From Siphonodentalium dalli (lineage: Eukaryota > Mollusca > Scaphopoda > Gadilida > Siphonodentaliidae), in contig CP136064.1 in assembly GCA_032622095.1 (NCBI GenBank), positions 181,880,011-181,944,010 of the forward strand: a stretch of 64,000 nucleotides of DNA, written 5' to 3'. Of this stretch, positions 56,839 through 64,000 are shown piece by piece. The notes under the pieces are model-generated. The model did no database searches. It was not told the DNA's origin and saw only the letters and a list, made by a program, of their open reading frames with translations. Position numbers and translations under genes: made by a program. Each line of letters begins with the position of its first letter. Position 1 is the first letter of the stretch.

Positions 56839-58309
56839 GATACTGGCAAAGGATGATGTCACCCTTCCATGACCACAATTGCAATTTTACGCGATTCAAA
56901 CTTCAAAACGGGATTACATCATGGACTTACTGTTCAATGGAAATATGTGATATGGCAAAGGGTGATATCACCCTTCCATGATCACAATTTTACGCGATTC
57001 AAACGTCAAAACGGGATTACATAATGGATATATTTGTACAATGAATTTATATGTGAAATGGCAAAGGGTGATATCACCCTTCCATGATCACAATTTTACC
57101 GATTAAAACTTCAAAAACGGGATTACATCATGGATATATTGAACAATGAATTTATATGTGAGATGGCAAAGGATGATATCACCCTTCCATGATCACAATT
57201 TTACGCGATTCTAACTTCAAAACCGGATTATATCATGCATATATTGTACAATGAATTTATATGTGAAATGGCAAAGGGTGATATCACCCTTCCATGATCA
57301 CAATTTTACTCGATTCAAACTTAAAAACGGGATTACATCATGGATATGTTGAACAATGAATTTATATGTGAAATGGCAAAGGGTGATATCACCCTTCCAT
57401 GATCACAATTTTACCGATTATAACTTCAAAACGGGATTACATAATGGATATATTGAACAATGAATTTATATGTGAACTGGCAAAGGATGATATCACCCTT
57501 CCATGATCACAATTTTATGCGATTCTAGCCTCAAAACGGGATTACATCATGGATATATTGTACAATGAATTTATATGTGAAATGGCAAAGGGTGATATCA
57601 CCCTTCCATGATCACAATTTTACCGATTAAAACTTTAAAACGGGATTACATCATGGATATATTGAACAATGAATTTATATGTGATATGGCAAAGGGTGAT
57701 ATCACCCTTCCATGATCACAATTTTACCGATTATAACTTCAAAAAGGGATTACATAATGGATATATTGAACAATGAATTTATATGTGAAATGGCAAAGGA
57801 TGATATCACCCTTCCATGATCACAATTTTATGCGATTCTAGCTTTAAAACCGGATTACATCATGGATATATTGTACAATGAATTTATATGTGAAATGGCG
57901 AAGGGTGATATCACCCTTCCATGATCACAGTTGTACCGATTAAAACTTAAAAACGGGATTACATCATGGATATATTGAACAACGAATTGATATGTGAAAT
58001 GGCAAAGGGTGATATCACCCTTCCATGATCACAATTTTTCCGATTATAACTTCAAAACGGGATTACATAATTGATATATTGTACAATGAATTGATATGTG
58101 AAATGGCAAAGGGTGATATCACCCTTCCATGATCACAATTTTACTCGATTCAAACTTCAAAACGGGATTAGATTATGGACTTACTGTACAATGGATTTAT
58201 ATGTGATATGGCAAAGGGTGATATCACCCTTCCATGACCACAATTTTACGCGATTCTAACTTCAAGACGGGAATACATCATGGATATATTGTACAGTAAA
58301 TATATATGT
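56839..58309 (+). repeat. HOR unit U33, 14 monomers, 1,471 bp
   Basis: Carries more private substitutions than units to the left, for example GGATATGTTGAAC, GTGAACTGGC, CAAAAAGGGATTAC, ATGGCGAAGGG and CACAGTTGTACCG. An M11/M13 chimera (ATAACTTC joined to ATAATTGATATATTG) precedes M14, as in U25. Confidence 0.83.
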
Positions 58310-59812
58310 GATACTGGCAAAGGATGATGTCACCCTTCCATGACCACAATTGCAATTTTACGCGATTCAAACTTCAAAACGGGATTACATCATGGACTTA
58401 CTGTTCAATGGAAATATGTGAAATGGCAAAGGGTGATATCACCCTTCCATGATCACAATTTTACGCGATTCAAACGTCAAAACGGGATTACATAATGGAT
58501 ATATTTGTACAATGAATTTATATGTGAAATGGCAAAGGGTGATATCACCCTTCCATGATCACAATTTTACAGATTAAAACTTCAAAAACGGGATTACATC
58601 ATGGATATATTGAACAATGAATTTATATGTGAGATGGCAAAGGATGATATTACCCTTCCATGATCACAATTTTACGCGATTCTAACTTCAAAACCGGATT
58701 ATATCATGCATATATTGTACAATGAATTTATATGTGAAATGGCAAGGGGTGATTTCACCCTTCCATGATCACAATTTTACCGATTAAAACTTAAAAACGG
58801 GATTACATCATGGATATATTGAACAACGAATTTATATGTGAAATGGCAAAGGGTGATATCACCCTTCCATGATCACAATTTTACCGATTATAACTTCAAA
58901 ACGGGATTACATAATGGATATATTGAACAATGAATTTATATGTGAAATGGCAAAGGATGATATCACCCTTCCATGATCACAATTTTATGCGATTATAATT
59001 TCAAAACCGGATTACGTAATCAATATATTGTACAGTGAATTTATATGTGAAATGGCAAAGGGTGATATCACCCTTCCATGATCACAATTTTACCGATTAA
59101 AACTTCAAAAACGGGATTACATCATGGATATATTGAACAATGAATTTATATGTGAGATGGCAAACAATGATATTACCCTTCCATGATCACAATTTTACGC
59201 GATTCTAACTTCAAAACCGGATTATATCATGCATATATTGTACAATGAATTTATATGTGAAATGGCAAGGGGTGATATCACCCTTCCATGATCACAATTG
59301 TACCGATTAAAACTTAAAAACGGGATTACATCATGGACATATTGAACAACGAATTTATATGTGAAATGGCAAAGGGTGATATCACCCTTCCATGAACACA
59401 ATTTTTCCGATTATAACTTCAAAACGAGATTACATAATGGATATATTGAACAATGAATTGATATGTGAAATGGCAAAGGGCGATATCACCCTTCCATGAT
59501 CACAATTTTACCGATTATAATTTCAAAACGGGATTACATATTCAATATATTGTACAATGAATTTATATGTGAAATGGCAAAGGGTTATATCACACTTCCA
59601 TGATCACAATTTTACCGATTAAAACTTTAAAACGGGATTACATCATGGATATATTGAACAACGAATTTACTTACTGTATGGACTTACTGTACAATGGATT
59701 GATATGTGATATGGCAAAGGGTGATATCACCCTTCCATGACCACAATTTTACGCGATTCTAACTTCAAGACGGGATTACATCATGGATATATTGTACAGT
59801 AAATATATATGT
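58310..59812 (+). repeat. HOR unit U34, about 14 monomers, 1,503 bp, out-of-register
   Basis: M3, M4 and the following monomer occur twice (about 58,570 and 59,095), joined through the M9/M12 chimera near 58,985. The second M4 has GGCAAACAATGATATTACC. The unit is about 33 bp longer than a whole number of monomers because of the irregular junction near 59,670. Confidence 0.83.
59661..59691 (+). repeat. Irregular (non-register) junction
   Basis: ACGAATTTAC of an M10-like monomer runs into TTACTGTATGG and then CTTACTGTACAATGG of M14. ACTTACTGTA occurs twice 13 bp apart (59,669 and 59,682). Other junctions in the window preserve the 105-bp register; this one does not, which suggests end joining or slippage rather than homologous exchange. 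Confidence 0.8.
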
Positions 59813-61176
59813 GATACTGGCAAAGGATGATGTCACCCTTTCATGACCACAATTGCAATTTTACGCGATTCAAACTTCAAAACGGGATTACATCATGGAC
59901 TTACTGTTCAATGGAAATATGTGATATGGCAAAGGGTGATATCACCCTTCCATGATCACAATTTTACGCGAATCAAACGTCAAAACGAGATTACATAATG
60001 GATATATTGTACAATGAATTTATATGTGAAATGGCAAAGGGTGATATCACCCTTCCGTGATCACAATTTTACCGATTAAAACTTCAAAAACGGGATTACA
60101 TCATGGATATATTGAACAATGAATTTATATGTGAGATGGCAAAGGATGATATCACCCTTACATGATCACAATTTTACGCGATTCAAACTTCAAAACCGGA
60201 TTACATCATGCATATATTGTACAATGAATTTAAATGTGAAATGGCAAAGGGTGATATCACCCTTCCATGATCACAATTTTACCGATTAAAACTTAAAAAC
60301 GGGATTACATCATGGATATATTGAACAATAAATTATATCTGAAATGGCAAAGGGTGATATCACCCTTCCATGATCACAATTTTACCGATTATAACTTCAA
60401 AACGGGATTACATAATGGATATATTGAACAATGAATTTATATGTGAAATGGCAAAGGATGATATCACCCTTCTATGATCACAATTTTATGCGATTCTAGC
60501 TTCAAAACCGGATTACATCATGGATATATTGTACAATGAATTTATATGTGAAATGGCAAAGGGTGATAACACCCTTCCATGATCACAATTTTACCGATTA
60601 AAACTTAAAAACGGGATTACATCATGGATATATTGAACAACGAATTTATATGTGAAATGGCAAAGGGTGGTTTCACCCTTCCATGATCACAATTTTTCCG
60701 ATTATAACTTCAAAACGGGATTACATAATGGATATATTGAACAATGAATTGATATGTGAAATGGCAAAGGGTGATATCACCCTTCCATGATCACAATTTT
60801 ACCGATTATAATTTCAAAACGGGATTACATAATCAATATATTGTACAGTGAATTTATATGTGAAATGGCAAAGGGTAATATCACCCTTCCAAGATCACAA
60901 TTTTACGCAATTGAAACTTCAAAACGGGATTACATAATTGATATATTGTACAATGAATTTATATGTGAAATGGCAAAGGGTGATATCACCCTTCCATGAT
61001 CACAATTTTGCTCAATTCAAACTTCAAAACGGGATTAGATCATGGACTTACTGTACAATGGATTTATATGTGATATGGCAAAGGGTGATATCACCCTTCC
61101 ATGACCACAATTTTACGCGATTCTAACTTCAAGACGGGATTACATCATGGATATATTGTACAGTAAATATGTATGT
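59813..61176 (+). repeat. HOR unit U35, 13 monomers, 1,364 bp
   Basis: D-type M4 (CCCTTACATGATC). It has many private changes, for example AATAAATTATATCTG (about 60,326), GATAACACCC (about 60,566), GGGTGGTTTCACCC (about 60,666) and GGGTAATATC (about 60,873). Several of these break the palindrome. Confidence 0.83.
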
Positions 61177-62542
61177 GATACTGGCAAAGGATGATGTCAC
61201 CCTTCCATGACCACAATTGCAATTTTACCCGATTTAAACTTCAAAACGGGATTACATCATGGACTTACTGTTCAATGGAAATATGTGATATGGCAAAGGG
61301 TGATATCACCCTTCCATGATCATAATTTTACGCGATTCAAACGTCAAAACGGGATTACATAATGGATATATTGTACAATGAATTTATATGTGAAATGGCA
61401 AAGGGTGATATCACCCTTCCATGATCACAATTTTACCGATTAAAACTTCAAAAACGGGATTACATCATGGATATATTGAACAATGAATTTATATGTGAGA
61501 TGGCAAATGATGATATCACCCTTCCATGATCACAATTTTACGCGATTCTAACTTCAAAACCGGATTATATCATGCATATATTGTACAATGAATTTATATG
61601 TGAAATGGCAAAGGGTGATATCACCCTTCCATGATCACAATTTTACCGATTAAAACTTAAAAACGGGATTACATCATGGATATATTGAACAATGAATTTA
61701 TATGTGAAATGGCAAAGGGTGATATCACCCTTCCATGATCACAATTTTACCGATTATAACTTCAAAACGGGATTACATCATGCATATATTGAACAATGAA
61801 TTTATATGTGAAATGGCAAAGGATGATAACACCCTTCCATGATCACAATTTTATGCGATTCTAGCCTCAAAACCGGATTACATCATGGATATATTGTACA
61901 ATGAATTTATATGTGAAATGGCAAAGGGTGATATCACCCTTCCATGATCACAATTTTACCGATTATAACTTCAAAACGGGATTACATAATAGATATATTG
62001 AACAATGAATTGATATGTGAAATGGCAAAGGGTGATATCACCCTTCCATGATCACAATTTTACCGATTATAATTTCAAAACGGGATTACATAATCAAAAT
62101 ATTGTACAGTGAATTTATATGTGAAATGGCAAAGGGTGATATCACCCTTCCAAGATCACAATTTTACGCGATTGAAACTTCAAAACGGGATTACATAATC
62201 AATATATTGTACAGTGAATTTATATGTGAAATGGCAAAGGGTGATATCACCCTTCCAAGATCACAATTTTACGCGATTGAAACTTCAAAACGGGATTACA
62301 TAATTGATATATTGTACAATGAATTTATATGTGAAATGGCAAAGGGTGATATCACCCTTCCATGATCACAATTTTACTCGATTCAAACTTCAAAACGGGA
62401 TTAGATCATGGACTTACTGTACAATGGATTTATATGTGATATGGCAAAGGGTGATATCACCCTTCTATGACCACAATTTTACGCGATTCTAACTTCAAGA
62501 CGGGATTAGTTCATGGATATATTGTACAGTAAATATATATGT
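61177..62542 (+). repeat. HOR unit U36, 13 monomers, 1,366 bp
   Basis: Marks are GGCAAATGATG in M4, GATAACACCC in M9 and two adjacent M13 monomers. M15 has TTAGTTCATGG. This is the last complete unit before the edge. Confidence 0.83.
62153..62362 (+). repeat. Single-monomer duplication of M13 (period 105 bp)
   Basis: Two successive monomers have CCAAGATCAC and ACGCGATTGAAACTTC. They differ mainly at ATAATCAATATATTGTACAGTG against ATAATTGATATATTGTACAATG, so the first is an M13/M12 hybrid. Having CCAAGA twice in a row removes two TGA codons and gives a 105-codon open frame at 62,048 to 62,365. Confidence 0.8.
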
Positions 62543-63540
62543 GATACTGGCAAAGGATGATGTCACCCTTCCATGACCATAATTGCAATTTTACGCGATT
62601 CAAACTTCAAAACAAGATTACATCATGGACTTACTGTTCAATGGAAATATGTGATAGGCAAAGGGTGATATCACCCTTCCATTATCACAATTTTACGCGA
62701 TTAAAACGTCAAAACGGGATTACATAATGGATATATTGTACAATGAATTTATATGTGAAATGGCAAAGGGTGATATCACCCTTCCATGATCACAATTTTA
62801 CCGATTAAAACTTAAAAAACGGGATTACATCATGGATATATTGAACAATGAATTTATATGTGAAATGGCAAAGGGTGATATCAGCCTTCCATGATCACAA
62901 TTTTACCGATTATAACTTCAAAACGGGATTACATAATGGATATATTGAACAATGAATTTATATGTGAAATGGCAAAGGATGATATCACCCTTCCGTGATC
63001 ACAATTTTACTCGATTCTAACTTCAAAACTGGATTACATCATGCATATATTGTACAATGAATTTATATGTGAAATGGCAAAGGGTGATATCACCCTTCCA
63101 TGATCACAATTTTACCGATTAAAACTTAAAAACGGGATTACATCATGGATATATTGAACAATGAATTTATATGTGAAATGGCAAAGGGTGATATCACCCT
63201 TCCATGATCACAATTTTACCGATTATAACTTCAAAACTGGATTACATAATGGATATATTGAACAATGAATTTATATGTGAAATGGCAAAGGATGATATCA
63301 CCCTTCCATGATCACAATTTTACGCGATTCTAGCTTCAAAACCGGATTACATCATGGATATATTGTACAATGAATTTATATGTGAAATGGCAAAGGATGA
63401 TATCACCCTTCCATGATCACAATTTTACGCAATTCTAACTTCAAAACTGGATCACATCATGCATATATTGTACAATGAATTTATATGTGAAATGGCAAAG
63501 GGTGAAATCACACTTCCAACTCCACATTTTACGCGATATA
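62543..63540 (+). repeat. HOR unit U37, right edge of the array, about 9.5 monomers
   Basis: M1 is altered (GACCATAATTGC, AAAACAAGATTAC) and M2 has lost 2 bp (GTGATAGGC). Substitutions rise towards the end (GATATCAGCC, ACTGGATCACATC). In the last monomer the dyad reads GGGTGAAATCACACTTCC, and after TTTTACGCGATATAATAG the sequence no longer matches the consensus closely. Confidence 0.85.
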
Positions 63541-63650
63541 ATAGCCTGTTTAGCAAAAATATTTAATTGTAATGTACGGCCTTTCATTTGTGATCTGGCT
63601 AAGGGTGAAATCACTCTCACAAAACCACATTTCCATGCGATAGAATAACC
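63541..63650 (+). repeat. Strongly diverged monomer outside the main array
   Basis: TTGTGATCTGGC, TAAGGGTGAAATCACT, AAAACCACATTT and ATGCGATAGAATAACC align in order with TATGTGATATGGC, AAAGGGTGATATCACC, ATGACCACAATTT and ACGCGATTCTAAC. Its dyad lies 103 bp after that of the last array monomer, so register and length are kept although much of the linking sequence has changed. It is probably an old array-edge copy. Confidence 0.75.
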
Positions 63651-64000
63651 TTATTCTGACGTGTCTGAATAATAAAAGATTTAAAGTAAATAAGTGATCA
63701 AGGCAAGCTATGTCTAAATTTAATGCGAACATATATGTAATCTTTGTTACAATTTCATGAATGGTGTGGTATTCAGAATAAATTTTGACATGTGTCGATC
63801 ACACTGCGAATTGATAAAAGAATGAATGCATGCATGGCTACATTACTGTCCACAACATTAATCTACCGTTGTAACACCTTAGTTTAGACACAACATGCGA
63901 AAACAAACGTATTTGTATATACATAATATGTCTAAATAGCGAAAATGAATACTTGCCTGTAATGCCCGGAACACGTCAGCACATTAGGGTTGTTTACAGA
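63651..64000. other. Unique AT-rich flank, no gene seen
   Basis: No repeat match, RNA gene, splice-supported exon or coding frame of note is visible. GTGATCAAGGC at 63,694 lies 104 bp after GTGATCTGGC at 63,590 and could be a further decayed monomer, but the rest of that stretch does not align well. The segment is too short to identify the neighbouring locus. Confidence 0.6.

Larger units (their letters stand above)
1..63540 (+). repeat. 105-bp satellite array with higher-order structure
   Basis: About 600 tandem copies of a monomer of 104 to 106 bp (range 97 to 110) fill this span without interruption by any other sequence. Each monomer has, in order, a GAAATGGC or GATATGGC lead, the dyad AAGGGTGATATCACCCTT, CCATGATCACAATTTTA, a variable box (ACCGATTATAACTTC, ACGCGATTCTAACTTC, ATGCGATTCTAGCTTC and others), AAAACGGGATTACAT, then ATGGATATATTGAACAATG and AATTTATATGT. 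Composition is about 32% GC. Copies share identical private variants at distances of one unit or more, which is the signature of a higher-order repeat. The left end lies outside the window. Satellite DNA of this kind is typical of eukaryotic heterochromatin; the chromosomal location is not visible here. Confidence 0.98.

Noticed and set aside
2342-62365. Recurrent 70-codon (once 105-codon) forward open frames beginning MITILPII and ending GDITLP
   Set aside because: They span exactly two (or three) monomers, recur wherever CCATGA becomes CCAAGA, have no upstream context or known domain, and vary with the satellite. They are reading-frame by-products of a 105-bp repeat.
2493-62492. Recurrent ~62-codon forward frames containing VKWQRVISPF
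   Set aside because: They start at TTG, not ATG, overlap the other frames in M13 to M15, and simply follow the tail of each unit. The ATG-initiated version is shorter still. No protein family is recognisable.
1-63540. CRISPR array
   Set aside because: The period is 105 bp with no short identical repeats separated by unique spacers, and there are no cas genes.
1-63540. Assembly artefact as the explanation of the whole array
   Set aside because: Unit-specific private variants, ordered indels and a decaying edge give a consistent history that a mis-assembly would not easily produce. Local errors cannot be excluded without reads.
63550-63732. 60-codon minus-strand frame in the right flank
   Set aside because: It covers the diverged monomer, shows no domain or homology that I recognise, and such a length is expected by chance in AT-rich DNA.
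63651-64000. tRNA, rRNA or exon in the right flank
   Set aside because: No cloverleaf, conserved rRNA segment or credible splice-bounded coding frame could be seen.

Overview
The window is almost entirely one tandem satellite array. From base 1 to about 63,540 it consists of roughly 600 copies of a ~105-bp, AT-rich (about 32% GC) monomer, in one orientation apart from a single 628-bp inverted block. The array runs off the left end of the window and its right edge is inside it. No recognisable protein gene, RNA gene, transposon or CRISPR array is present. An uninterrupted 63-kb satellite with higher-order repeat (HOR) structure points to a eukaryotic nuclear genome, in heterochromatin or a centromere-like or subtelomeric block. 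The species cannot be named from the sequence; an invertebrate animal is only a guess.

Each monomer is centred on a dyad whose 18-bp core, AAGGGTGATATCACCCTT, is a perfect palindrome. Monomers differ by diagnostic substitutions and small indels and follow each other in fixed order, so they form HOR units. I number unit starts at a distinctive 110-bp monomer (M1; GATACTGGC at its start, GATGTC replacing GATATC, and an extra 6 bp giving CAATTGCAATTTT). M1 occurs 37 times. It divides the array into 36 complete units of 10 to 23 monomers (1,053 to 2,411 bp), plus a left unit of about 27 monomers lacking only its first ~94 bp, and a right edge unit. A typical 15-monomer unit (M1 to M15) is 1,568 or 1,575 bp.

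Layout. 1 to 9,444: long units of 19 to 27 monomers. 9,445 to 14,902: units shrink from 15 to 10. 14,903 to 16,991: a unit containing the inverted duplication (two 628-bp arms, 48-bp spacer). About 15,435 to 24,428: a second copy of 4,205 to 12,483. 21,286 to 35,841: mainly alternating 1,568- and 1,575-bp units, a 3,143-bp super-repeat. 35,842 to 62,542: mixed units of 11 to 21 monomers with many chimeric monomers and local duplications. 62,543 to 63,540: decaying edge. 63,541 to 63,650: one strongly diverged monomer still in register. 63,651 to 64,000: AT-rich flank with nothing recognisable.

The array reads as a record of unequal crossover, amplification of blocks, gene-conversion-like chimeras and at least one template-switch-like inversion. 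Short open frames (60 to 105 codons) exist only because the monomer is 35 codons long and sometimes loses its TGA stop; I do not regard them as genes. Unit lengths were obtained by locating M1 by eye; identity values are estimates unless a count of differences is given.
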